Below, piece by piece: positions 32,346 to 44,300 of a stretch of DNA of 60,000 nt; the first letter of the stretch is position 1, and each line of letters begins with the position of its first letter. Position numbers and translations under genes: made by a program. Under the pieces are notes generated by a model. That model worked only from the letters and a program-made list of their open reading frames with translations. It did no database searches and was not told the origin of the DNA. The stretch comes from Polytrichum commune. Its lineage: Eukaryota > Streptophyta > Polytrichopsida > Polytrichales > Polytrichaceae. Where the stretch lies: assembly GCA_950295325.1 (NCBI GenBank), contig OX485807.1:18015666-18075665 (forward strand), given 5' to 3'.

Positions 32346-34129
32346 GTGTGGCAACTCAAGGAAACGATCTGGCCAGTTGCGAGTTACAGCCCAGAATTGT
32401 GGGTTGAAGAGCAGCCTTAGAAATTGCACCCCCCCTTCATCCGGGAGACCTAGTCTGCGCCAAGGTTTCAAATTGAAATCCCGTGTACTTGGCTCTTTTC
32501 CCTGAACAACACTGTCGGAACCAGTAAAGCCAGGGGTTTAGTTATCGCAGTATGATAAAGGAATGCACATAGGGGCACATTGCCGGTAGATTGCATTCAA
32601 GAAGAAAACAGTAATTGCTGATTTCTGGGAATCTCCAGACGCAGCACATTTTTTAATGCCTTCTCTTGGCATATTTACACCAATAAACTGTAGATACCAG
32701 TTACTTAAAAACAGTCCTCTCACATTCCATGCGTTAATCTGAGTGCACTAATTCCCGCTATTGTCACCATGCGAGGGGCAGGACACCATGCAGGGTATGG
32801 AGGCTAAAACCATTGAGGTGGAATTAAACCTCAGGTTTAAAAGCATGGACTTGAAGCATGGCAAGGTCCAATGGATCAGGCATTCCATAAATGAACCCTA
32901 AACTCTAAATCCAAACCCTCCCACCCTCGGGTGGGGGGTCATCATTTTTGGGCAAGTCCTCCCCTTAGGGGGCTACCTTATGCAAAACAATGTCAATGTT
33001 TCTCCACACGATTACCGGCTCATTGTGCTCACAAGACCATAGGTTGTTATTGGAGTTTCATGGCTCTTTCCTAAGAGTGTAATAACTTATACAACATGCA
33101 TTTCTCTCTGATTGCTAATTTGGATTTCAAAACATGAAATTATGCACCATCTATGTTGTGACCATTGCCAGAGCTTCCATAACGACCTTAAATATTATTT
33201 TAGTATTTTGAATATATTTGCTACACAACACCTTGACCTATCACATAATAAGATTTTGGTGTTGGCAAGAGGACACAACAGACTTTTACTGTGAACACCA
33301 GATCTTGTTGAAGCAAGTTGATGTAAAGGCATGAAGGGGTAAGTAGGCAGCTCATCAATAAGGGCCCCTTCTATATATGATGCTTGCAGAGATTACTAAC
33401 AATCAAGTAGTGTAATTCCTTCTCGTACTGGGAGGAGGTGGCAATTTATTGAGGTCTCCTATAGTGTTATCCTATCACTTATCAATATCACACTGACGTT
33501 TATGCATCTATATAATAATGGGGTGGGGGTAGACACATTTAAATTGAATTGCCCAGATGGAGAGAAAAATATCTAATTATGTTGAGGTTTGTAAGCATGA
33601 TTGAATGCTCGGTTCTGAATGATCGAGAGTAGAGAATTATCATGCCCTGCAATGAGTACTACACTCATTATCCCATTTAGTGCATGTGGTACTAATTCCC
33701 AAAATTCACACCATTTTGCCAAATCTCTAAATTAATGAGGGCTGATTATTTTGTCAAGTGGCTCTAAATTCATGAATACATTGTCATGTTCTTTTTTTAC
33801 ACAAGAATAATACCTTCATGAATGCACATAAGACACTAGTATTGAGAGCTTTCAAACTATGTACATTACAAAAGCTTTCCAACTTAATCACAAGATTGTG
33901 ATTGGTATGAGCTCAACCCACACGACCATAGAACAAAGACAAAAGACGATCCTCTCTCCTCTCCAAAGATCTCTCTTATACCCAAATGCACTCCTAGTCT
34001 TATCCATCTTTATCTATAGTATCTAAGAGATATTTTTAGAAGTCTCAAGTCGCACTAACTGTAGACTGAAGCTTCCTTATCAATATACATAGATCATTTC
34101 ACATGTGATCCTTTTTATCTTTCGGTTCA
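32346..34129. other. spacer DNA, no gene seen
   Basis: Similarity to the other PKS copy ends near 32345. Beyond it the DNA is AT-rich with stops in all frames. A short inverted C/G run (cctcccaccctcgggtgggggg) lies near 32918-32940. No mirror similarity to 13.5-21 kb was seen by eye. Confidence 0.4.
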
Positions 34130-34515
34130 ACCGCAATCCTCTAGTTGGAATTGTCTAATTCCAACTTGATGCATTATTTTAATCTTTTGGCTAGAATTTT
34201 CTAATTCCAACTATATTCATCCATTCTTCTAGTTGGAACTATCTCATTCCAACTAGAATTATTCATTTACTCACTAAGAGTTGTCTAGCTCCAATAAATA
34301 ACATCCATCCCCTCCGAGTTGTCTAACTCCAATTCATATGTTATAGTTAGAGGTGTCTAACTCCAACACAAAGATCTTCCAAAGTGAGGTGTCTAACTCC
34401 CAATCAGAGTTCTCCATCTCTAGTGCACAATTCCTTCATGGGTTGTCCAACCCTTGTGCATCATTTTTCTTGGGTTGTTTGACCCAATTCTTTCTTTGGA
34501 GTTGTCTGGCTCCAA
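34130..34515. repeat. array of about ten small hairpins with a GTCT-like loop
   Basis: Successive short palindromes share a design: stem, GTCT-like loop, complementary stem. Examples: agttggaatt-gtct-aattccaact (34143-34166, a perfect 10-bp stem); ttctagttggaa with ttccaactagaa (about 34228-34259, perfect 12 bp); gagtt-gtct-agctc (34278); gagtt-gtct-aactc (34316); gaggt-gtct-aactcc (34350 and 34386); gggttg-tc-caaccc (34440); ttgggt-tgtttg-acccaa (34471); ttggagtt-gtct-ggctccaa (34496). Stem letters change from unit to unit while pairing is largely kept, some through G-T pairs. No reading frame explains it. Confidence 0.75.
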
Positions 34516-35577
34516 GCACCATCTACGCGCATACTAAGTACAACAAACTATAGTTAGCCTTTCTTTCTTGCATAATCTAACATATAATCTTTTAATCCAT
34601 GTATATCACATACATATTTACCATACATTTCAAAGATAATCAATGTGTGCTCTAAGGTGTTTGTAGAGTGCATAATTTGTTTAGGTGAGCTCGAAGAGGT
34701 TTCATCTTCTTTACAATCGGCACTACTCACTCCCAAAGCATCTCTTAGCACTAAGAAACTGAAAAGAACTTACACTGAAAATCCAAATACTTTGACACTT
34801 TGGGCTTTCAAAACCCTAGATCTTCTAGTAACACTAATTTCATAGAATAAAGAAATCTAGTATCACCTTCACTAATTTTTCTCACATGCACTATAAGCCC
34901 ACCCTCACTAAATGGGATTATCAGTGTAGTATTTTTCAGGTTCCTTGTTCAGCGATTACTTCGTCGAACATTTTTTCTCCTATTTGATCTTGGTTCCATA
35001 GTCTTTGGTAGGGTCCTTCCTAGATTTTTAGAACAGTTGGAATCCAGGAGTCCATTTGTTGTGCTCAAACAGGTTGTTCAGCCATGGTTCATTAAATCTC
35101 AAGGCTCTTAAGATCTTTCAATGCACATATCTATCTTGACAAACCGTGGCTTCAAGAAACTTGTGTCTCTCCAACTCAAGGAACAGCTGCTGAAGCTCCT
35201 TTTCTTTCAAAATTGCCCTGAATGAGGTGTGTGGTTCTTATGCAGTCACTCTTATTAAATGGACACCTATATATGAGTGGTATTTGGCAAGGCTTGTACT
35301 TATGAACGGAAATCTTAGAGACGTGTTGCAATGAGATTGGACTATGTGTTCAAAATATAAATTCCATTTTAGGTTCAATTTTATACACAATTGGAAGGGC
35401 CTTTGTGAATAGTTAAATAAAAAGAATTATTATTTTATATTATTTTATATTTTATATTTTATATTTTATATTTTAAAACTTGAAATTACAATCTTCATGA
35501 TGATTTGCAAACTCTACTTGGATGCGACAATTCCTTGATTAATCCAACAGCAAGAATTGTTTGTGGAGTTGGAATTA
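34516..35577. other. spacer DNA, no gene seen
   Basis: No recognisable gene or element limit. A tattttatattttatatttt simple repeat lies at about 35420-35475. Confidence 0.45.
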
Positions 35578-35800
35578 TGATCGGGGAGAACCGGCAGTTA
35601 GTTACAGATGAGTCGGTTGAGTTTGAGAAATAACTGGTTGAAGTTCAAGATTGCAGGAAACTTACCAATCATTTTACATGAATTTATAGAATATACCCCA
35701 ATTTAGTAATGGAAAACCAAAGGATGTGAACATGTAACCGGTTGGACTTGCAAACACTAGGAACTCAGCCGATCATGCTCAGAAATCTCCCCCATCACTG
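35578..35800 (+). mobile_element. AACCGGTT-family MITE, copy D
   Basis: About 223 bp, starting tgatcggggagaaccggcag and ending aatctcccccatcactg, with internal gagtttgagaaataactggt, aagttcaagattgcaggaa and atgtaaccggttggacttgc. Flanks agttggaat and agttggaag form an imperfect 9-bp target duplication. Confidence 0.82.
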
Positions 35801-35932
35801 AGTTGGAAGTGCGCGCAATAGAGCCACAAACCGTATTCAACATTCTGCAGCCACAATCTTTCAGAGTATCACAAAAGCATCAAAATCTCTATACATGTCA
35901 GAATATATGGAGTCATGAATGCTATATTTACA

Positions 35933-36124
35933 GGTGCCCAGCAAACAAGCAGGGATGGCATGATTTTGGTTGCATAATCAAGATTTGGCACTTGTCCTTA
36001 ATTGCGGGATCCTACCATCTTGGAGACCTCAGAAAAGGGCGGAATACGCTTGACCTGGTTTTAATGTACGACAATGAGGGCGTCCCATTGCCTTTCCTGA
36101 TATTGTACTCACCATCTTTATCTA
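35933..36124 (+). other. exon-like open segment of unknown origin
   Basis: An open frame running from about 35803 to 36252 contains a segment bounded by good splice signals: tatatttacag before 35933 and aag|gtgagt at about 36123-36130. The encoded text (GWHDFGCIIKIWHLSLIAGS and beyond) is not one I recognise. It may be a captured exon fragment or chance. There is no start, partner exon or promoter evidence. Confidence 0.25.
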
Positions 36125-36410
36125 AGGTGAGTGTACATAAGTACAAAGGTCTTGAGTGGGGCTTGGGTTTTGCAATGTCTATGTATTCTCATCTCGGCTC
36201 AAGGCAACAGACTTTCATCTTTGTGAAACGGATTTTATTTATGTGGTTTTAAGAATGTCACTTGGTGTAAGATAGCTTCTTGTCTAAAGACTTTTGTTTT
36301 TATCATGACTAATATGTTATTGACTTTGCATTTATATTTTTAGCTACCCACAACTAAAATGTCTTTAGTCTTGATAAGGGCAGCCATGAGCACTTCCGGT
36401 CTCACCCACC

Positions 36411-38170
36411 CAGTGTTCCAGATTAAAGTCTTCAATACCCTTCAAACGCGATTTGGCCCTTTAAAATATACCTCTCTCAAAACAACCCTTCAAAACGCAA
36501 CCCCAAATTGAAAACGAAGACATCACTTGAAGTCCTCAATATAATATGCATGTCAAGCACTGTTCATTCGAAAATTGACGAGTCAAATTTCATTCGTCCC
36601 TGGAGAGCAAAGACTCGAGAGTCAAAAGCCCCTTCCTTTGCTTCCTCGCTACCACCTCCATCCTTGAACTTGTTATATCCTAAACCCCCCTCGGATGCCC
36701 CTCTCCTCCGGATCCGCCATTTGCCTCATCTCCATCACCACACACCTCAACATTGAGAAGTACGTTAGATCGATTTGTTTTGGTTGCCATATGGACACGC
36801 CGAATCAATGGCTTCCGATCCGATCTACTTCAAAGTAGTAGGGGACGGATGGGCAGGCAAGCAAGGGAGGTTGGATTACCACAAGCCTAAATGCTCAACT
36901 ACTAATGCAAGGTTTGAAATCAGGAACTAGATCTAGGAGTTTCCGAATTCAAGGCTCTCATGTTTGGGGTGGAATCTAGAACTAGGTTCAAATGGGTAGT
37001 TGTATCATCAGCTACTGAGTTTGCTTTGTTAGTCTTGGGATGGAGGTTCGGAGATTAGTTTGGAAATATTTGGGTGAGGAGGAATGTGGTGGAGTAGCAA
37101 CAGCAAGGGAGGATCAACAGTTGCAAGTATGCTTGTAAAGATGATTCCTTCACCGTGTAATTTGATCAAGCGATACTGCTATGTTGTAGATCATCCTTCA
37201 TGGGCACTTGTGATGATGATGATGATCTTAGTTGTAGAAAATCACTATGCTTTCGTTGAACACTGATGTTAGGCCCCCAGTGACAAGAAGTGATGCACAA
37301 GAGTGTTCCAAGGTTATTGTAAACATGCATCGATGATGGTTACAAGGTTAGGGGGTTAGGGGGTTAGGGGGTCTCGATTCATTAAAGTACCAAGTTAAAG
37401 GATTTTGTAGTATCAAAGCTCAAGAGAATGTTGAACATGCAAAGATAAAACTAACTAAGAGATGTTATTCAATGCGGCCAAGCTTTTTAGCTCGAAGCAC
37501 TATCCCGTAGATAAATCGGACAGAGGGACATTAACCGAGAAATAGCTGAACCGGTTGGTGACGCGTTTCCATTGGAGCGATGACCTTATTAATCAATGCA
37601 ATGTGGGATTGCTAAATTTGTGCAGATGTTATCTTCTATTTGTGAACACCGAGGTATGCACGAAGCTTGGGTTTTTTGTGGCAATGACCAGGAGTTCATG
37701 ATTAATTGGCCAACTCTAACGTCGCTATGGTAAGCCATTCTTGTGATCCCAACTAGCATTGTTGTTTGTGAGCGTGGTTTTTCGAAGCAAAATTGGGTTA
37801 AGAGTGAAAGGAGAACTAGACTCAACCTTGACACATTAGATTCTCTAATGAGGGTTAGCCTAAATGGGTTTGGAGTTGAATTCATGGATTGCAATGGCAT
37901 TTTTGAATCTTGGAAAACCGCCACAACAACCAACAGGCGTAGAGCATTGTCACTACAAGAAGTGGAGTTAGATGGTTACTTCTTAATTCTTCACATTGTA
38001 TTGGAAGCATGTACCATATTATTCATGCACAAGTTTAATATGGGTTTTGTATTTCATTTCTATATTCTTGGATTGACATCTTGGATTTGAACCAACCTTT
38101 CAAGTAAAGGGCTAAATTTTGAAAACCTTTCAAAACGAAACTCATATGAGGGCTTCAATCTTGAACACTG
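36411..38170 (+). mobile_element. hAT transposon, internally decayed
   Basis: Left end cagtgttccagattaaag (36411); the reverse complement of the right end (38170) is cagtgttcaagattgaag. Both ends are flanked by the perfect 8-bp duplication cacccacc (36403-36410 and 38171-38178), diagnostic of hAT elements together with CAGTGTT-type termini. The interior (1.76 kb) keeps only the C-terminal dimerisation part of a transposase, so the element is non-autonomous. The intact target duplication suggests a fairly recent insertion. Confidence 0.9.
37734..37960 (+). pseudogene. hAT transposase C-terminal dimerisation domain remnant
   Basis: The frame reads VIPTSIVVCERGFSKQNWVK, then SERRTRLNLDTLDSLMRVSL. 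The pattern IP-(T/S)-x-x-x-x-C-E-R-G-F-S-x-x-N-x-x-K-x-x-x-R-x-(R)-L-x-x-x-x-L-x-x-L-M-R is the hallmark of the hAT C-terminal dimerisation domain. An in-frame stop lies just upstream (TAA near 37731) and the catalytic regions are missing, so it is a fragment. It sits inside the hAT element with matching ends and target duplication. Confidence 0.85.
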
Positions 38171-38178
38171 CACCCACC

Positions 38179-38638
38179 CACACAAGGAACTTCATAAAGG
38201 GCGTGTATTGGCACTCTCCTCTTCCTCATTTGTCTATTCTCTTCAGGCTCTTGGTGGTTGTGACTCTCAACTAGTAAAATATGTGTTGGTAACTCTCGGT
38301 TTGTATGAGAGTTATTTGTGGGTTTTGGATTATGCATTGAAGAGTTTTGGTTTGTGTTCTTGGTGATTGTGATCCTTCATTTGTACTCTTGGATTTTTTG
38401 TATTTAGTTTTAGTACCTTAATGATCTCTCCTAGTCTCCTAACTTTGAAGCATTAATGGGTCTCTCATACTCTCCTAGCTTTAAATCGTTGTCGGATCTC
38501 TGTTAGTCTTTTATCTCGCTTTCGAATCTCTTTTAAATATTAGATCTAACTCTTTAGTTTTTTTTTTCACTTTGAAACATTATTGGATCTCTCTTAGTGT
38601 CTCAATTTTTTATTAATATCAAATTTCTCATAACATTA
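38179..38638. other. spacer DNA, no gene seen
   Basis: Contains a loosely repeated phrase (ggatctctcttagt, gggtctctcatactctccta, tcggatctctgttagtc) between 38420 and 38605. No coding potential was recognised. Confidence 0.4.
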
Positions 38639-38783
38639 CTCAACATTCAACTCTTGTTTTGCGGACCCTCAAAATATAACAATTGGATGCTCAAAAAGTT
38701 GCATAGGGAGATTCAGATACAAACTAAGCTCCTAGCATCCCATTGTTATATTCTGAGGGTCCACGTCGTTGAGTAATGTTATG
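38639..38783. repeat. 145-bp foldback element
   Basis: The left arm (cataacattactcaac, ggaccctcaaaatataacaa, ttggatgct) is complementary to the right arm (agcatcccattgttatattc, tgagggtcc, gttgagtaatgttatg), with a loop of about 40 bases. The stem is around 50 bp with few mismatches. It could be a foldback MITE or a small-RNA hairpin. It is unrelated in sequence to the foldback at 28083-28233. Confidence 0.75.
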
Positions 38784-38871
38784 CACTTGGTTCCTCAACT
38801 TTCACTTTGATATAACGTACTTCTAAATATTTATTTTGATCTTGAACCTCTTTTAATGTGAAATACAAAAT

Positions 38872-38872
38872 C

Positions 38873-38919
<47 letters not shown>

Positions 38920-38920
38920 A
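38872..38920. repeat. (CAA)16 microsatellite
   Basis: An uninterrupted CAA trinucleotide run of about 49 bases in non-coding DNA. Confidence 0.95.
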
Positions 38921-39644
38921 CTATTGATAATTCCACCACATGTAAGTTAAGTTTTCTATCAACACTACTTTGAATAATGTTGATGGATTTTTTTTAGTTG
39001 TTTGTTTTCTTTTAATACCCTAACCAGGTTCATATTATTACATCAATAATAAAATTGTACGTTTACTATACCTTAACATAAGACCATAACTTGGACTTTA
39101 GGATTACATGTACAATAATTTAGGGTATCAATCAAGGGCATATATCACAATCAATACCCATACTATAGTGTGAATGTAGATATGTGTATAAGTTACTCTA
39201 ATGGTTAAGGTGTCAATTGTGATACATGCTCTCAATTGATATTCTAACTTGTGAGTTTAACTTAAGTCGAACACCCCTAAAAATAAATGATGTTAAATAT
39301 GTCATGATGTTGGGATGTATGTGTCAATGAAACTACAATAACAAGATAGCCCCTTAAACTCTAAACCCAACCCTACAAGATTACAAGTCATTCTAACATG
39401 TTTGCATGGTGAGACAACATGAATAAACAAATGAAAGAGGACTCTGATGTTGTCACCGGCATGAATTATGAGGTTGCTTCATTTTTTAGTTGGTCTAAGT
39501 GTATATATAATCTTGAAACGAATATTATGAGAATTAAATAATTTAAGCTTTGGGATATTCTAGATCAAATATAAGAGAAATTTCTTTGAACTTATATCCA
39601 TGACCTATAAATGTTCTTATTGTTATGATTCGAGACAAGTGGTA

Positions 39645-39930
39645 AGTATTGTCACATCCATTAATTATCAACATGATATTTCTTATCAATATTAATACTT
39701 TTTTCAAATAATTCTTTAGTATTATGACGTTTAATATAACACATTGGGATACTTGGGATGATAATTTTGCATTTTAGTAAGCAAGGTGAAAATATTTTTA
39801 AGCGTACCATTTGCAAATGTCATACATTTTAGTATGCAAGAGGAAGATATTCTTGGGCTTACAAATGCCAAGTGTCATTTGCATATACTTTAAGTCAACT
39901 TGTAAACCGTTGTGTAACAACCATATAACA
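39645..39930 (+). repeat. dispersed repeat with ttttagtatgcaag units, copy 2
   Basis: A diverged direct-orientation copy of 27040-27375: catccattaattatcaacat, cacattgggatacttgg, two ttttagta(t/a)gcaag units, then agtcaacttgtaaaccgttg. It has one fewer internal unit than copy 1. Confidence 0.65.
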
Positions 39931-40929
39931 TGATGTGACCAAGATGACACCTCATGTCATCCTAGTCATTTCATGTTAGATGGTCATGTCATGTGGGTAC
40001 ATTTATACTAGTGTAAGTCGCATGAGATGATTAGTGAATCCAAATCTTGCCCAAAGGCAAAAACATTAGCAGCTCACATGAATATCTTATTCATTGTCAA
40101 AGTGCAGATTCTCTTTCGTTTTGAATCATCACACTAACGCCCACCATTACTACTGAGCGTAGGGTGAGGAGATAGTCCAACATCTCTTGAATACATGTTT
40201 TTTTGGTACCATTCTTAGATCCAAACCTAACCCCACACCATTCAAACATAGGCGTCCAATTAAGATGAGTAACCAAATTGGGCCCAACTACCTTAGTAAC
40301 CTATATTCACGCAGAGATTCATACGCAAATGCTCCCACTGCTTTGTATGACATAATCAACCATCCTTGACAGGTCTGAGGGTTTCATGTAAGATGTTCAC
40401 ATCTTCACATGAGTCCAAGCAAACAGTTGCAGACACATGTCATTGAAAGGACATGGGATGGATGTCAACAAGCAGATAATGTGATCAAAATCCTTGTCAA
40501 GTGTTCATCAAGACGGAGGACTGATTAAGAGACCAACCATAACCAGCCTAGTTCATGTTGCGTTCACATGGCAATCACAAAAAAAGTCGCGGGCTACTCC
40601 TGAGTCCCAACTCCCTACCCAATTTGCCGCAAGATCTAAACCATGTATGCCAACAACAACCGACCAAGATTGAGAAAAGGAATCCAAGGACCTCACAATA
40701 CATGATCATGGAGCACAAAGTACATAAAGTAGACCAAGTTTTGTCAGGCTCTTGTGCCAGTTGCACATAATGTTCTAGCATGATAGCACATGTGTGCAGT
40801 CAAATTGATGTCAGGTACACGGCCAAAGACCTGAAACAGGCTGGATGTGACATTAAATAAAGGAAAAAGTTTCGATCCTACAATTTTGTCCTAAACAATT
40901 ACAGTTACACAGATCTCATGACTGCCTGC

Positions 40930-41385
40930 AAGGCTGTGACCGCCAGATATAAACAAATTGTTCTCCGGGGCAGGGAGGTTGAGTGCACCCAAAATCATGA
41001 CAAACCACCACATGCTGCCACCAAAGGGAAGGAAAGCCATGTTTGCCATCTTTGTCTCATCGAATTTTGAATATCCTACTCTCAGTCAACCCAAACACTC
41101 TTCATTGTTTACAACCCCATCGTCCCCTATCAATGGATGTGTACCAGCCTGCATGTGGGATCCTGGCCTAACATCCTCCTCACTAAAAAGGGGCAAAGAT
41201 GAGATAATTCCTGCTACAGGAAAGATGATCATCCTTCCACTTCAGTGTGCTAATACTGAACAATCAGAGGCACCTTGCAGCCGATGTCATTAGTGAGTAA
41301 AATTCCTTGACAGGCTCAAGCTGGGAGTCTGGAAGCTATATGAAATTAGCTGTACACACATAAATTACCCGATGTAAATATAAAA
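40930..41385 (-). other. 3' untranslated / downstream region of SUO-like gene B
   Basis: Mirror of 12832-13300. It is nearly identical next to the stop codon, then has a short diverged patch near 41105-41180, then near-identity again. This gives the same patchwork as in the coding region. Confidence 0.45.
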
Positions 41386-44300
41386 CTATCGCCAAGCTGG
41401 TTGCCTATAAGCCCCTCCACCTCCATAGAAACCTGATGGCGAATTCCAACCTCCTTCCGGTTCCTTTCTCTTCACCGGTGGAGGCAGGTTAGTGAAAACT
41501 GGCACCCCACCATGACCTGGAGGAAGTGGTGGTAATCTCACATGCATCATATCCTCCCTCACATTCTCGTTGTCAGCAGCCTCTGGACCCGCATTCAAAT
41601 CTAGACAAGGTCTAGACCATGCCCCGCCATTGTTCTCTGAAAGGCTCACCACATCCATCACATAGGCAGGTCTTGTATAAGATGTTGTCATTGTTGCAGG
41701 ACTCCCCAACTGAGAAGCGTTCCCAGGAAATGGAAGTGCTCCAGCTGTATTGCCATATGGACCAGAGGTTGCTGTGAAGGGGGCTGATGAAGATATGTAT
41801 CCTGAAGAATTTCCAAAAACTGGAAAAGGGATGTAATTACCACCACCATTATATGTCATTCTGTCTGCTGGAGTAAATGTCATTCTCTCTTGTGGAGGGT
41901 ACACAACGGCAGGGGGAGCTCCAGCTTGAGGTCCTGGTCGGTACATCTCCACATTCAGAGGGCTCCCTGTCCTCGTTGGTGGAACATTCCCATTCAGAAA
42001 TGAATGGCCTGTAGGGGGCTGATACCCAGAATCAGGTGCTCTGCCAGATGGAAAAGAGGGTAGAGAAATAGCAGGAAAGGAAGAACTAGTAGGCCCAGGG
42101 TACCATGGAGACAAGTTCATTGTGTCCCCTCCCATTCTCATACCTGGCACTGCTATAGGCGATGAACCTAAATTGTTGCCTGCTGGTGGTTTTCTAATTA
42201 GCAAAGATTGCAAGACAGCCTCATCAACTCCAGCCTCCTCAAGACCGTCGTTCAGATCAAAATCCATCATCCTTCTAGGTGCTTGTGTCGTGCTGTTGTT
42301 ACTTCGTGCTGATGACCCCACTCCTTCCACACCTGCTCGCAGATCGGTTAGAAATGCTGGCCCGCTTTCCTCGCTGTCATCCATGCGGTTCAAATCCAGG
42401 TCCAAGTTTGCCCGCACAACTCCCTGGCCCCCGCTACAAGGACCTTGACCATTGCTCACCCGCGATGCTCCGTTTCCACCGTTTGAGAGAGGATGAGCTG
42501 AACTAGAACTTTCTGGTTTCAAGAAAGTCAAAGATGGAGTATCCTGTTTCACATATGTAATACCGGACACCGAACTCGATGGAAGGGAATGGTTCTGCAT
42601 GGACATCCCTAGGACTGACCCTTGAGATGACAAAGTTGTAGCAGCTGCTCCCACGTCTTCCATTACTCGATCGTCCGCCACATTCAGATCAAATTCTAAA
42701 AGGGGTCGACCTTGTTTTGGGACACTGCCAGCCAAACTCAAGTTTGCATCCGAAGCCAGGCTTTCTGCATTAGAATTTTGCCTGTCTGGGGTGCGACGAG
42801 GCTCTGCTGGTCGAAACGCACTAGTTGCAGCAGATCCTTTCCACCCCAGCTCCCCCCTCATTCGCATGGGGCTAGCTGGAGGAATGAAAGACCCTTTAGT
42901 TGCAGCAAGCACAGCAATTGGTGCAGCTACACCACTGCCAGATATAGCAGATGCTAAGGGATGAACTAGAGCAGCAACAGGAGGAGAGCAAGGTACAGGA
43001 GTTGCCGCATCATCCTGATGACTATCTTCACATGTAAACCCTTCATTCAAATCAAAATCTGGCCGTTCTGACACATCACTCCCTCCAACAGCAGTGTCGC
43101 TAGGTCCAGAAGATTCAGCAGCTTGCTGAGGAGTGGTGGGCTTCAACACAAGTTGGGACTCAGCAGGTGACAGGGTATTCCCACCCTCTGCTTGGGCGGG
43201 CCGGAAGGATGATGCTCTGGAAAGAAGACCACTGTCATCAACACTTTTTACCTCATCTGGGCCTGTCTCCGAAACCAGATCATTTTCTTGTCCTCTGACA
43301 ACTGAATTCCTGCTATCCAATACCCTACCTGCACTTGACGCTTGGTTCACTTCCTCACCGTCACCAAACCCTGTACCCTCCAAAACCTTGCCAACCTTAT
43401 CCAACCTGTCCTGTGCATTTTCGTTACTGCCTTCCACATGACCTCCCAGACTTCTTGTAGAATACTGTTGATCGCGAACACCACCACCACCACCACCAGA
43501 ATCATTTGGCTGATCGTGAAGCACAGACATTCTTCTGTTGTCCCTCCTAGCTGCGTCACCAATACCTGGATCCCTAGATTCACAACCATTGCCCATCCCC
43601 AATGGTCTTGATTCATGATCATCTCGTTCTGATGAGGAGTTGGATTTTCCTATCTGTTCAGCCTCTTCGGCAGCCTGCCTTGCAAGATCAACTACATCTT
43701 CCTCTGGGAATGTAGAATCTGATAAACGCTGAGATTCTGCATCACTTCTCCTCCCAAACGGTTGCCCTAATTCTTGACCTCTCCGCTTACCCTCTTTCTC
43801 TTCATGCATTTGTGCGTCTAGAGATGCAAATCCTAAGCAGGATCTATAATCTCCACCTCCAGCTGTCAGGCCATTGCAAAGTTCCATTGCAGATTTACCA
43901 ACCCTTGAATGTGTTCGTGACAGGTTTCTTTCCTCCAATCCCACCTCTCGTTTACCAAATCTACTATTCATATGTCCATCAAAACCACTCAGCTTACTTT
44001 CCAAACCATTTCTGCCATTAATTTTGTATTCTCTTGGGAAACTTCGGTCATTTGATAACTTGGTCTGCAGATGGTCTTGCACGTCCAGTGATTTGGCTCC
44101 ATCAGATGAGCTTGAACGCAAATCTGACTTGCCAACATGTTCACTTCGATTTGCATACTCACCCCTCTCAACTCCTTCCCTTTCCTCCTCAGTTCGATTC
44201 TCTAGTGCTCCTTTTCCTTCCGGAAGACTAACACTACCCTGCACGCCCTGCTCTCTCTGCTTATTATTTCCTGCTTTCAAGCTTTGAGTTGACGGAGTTT

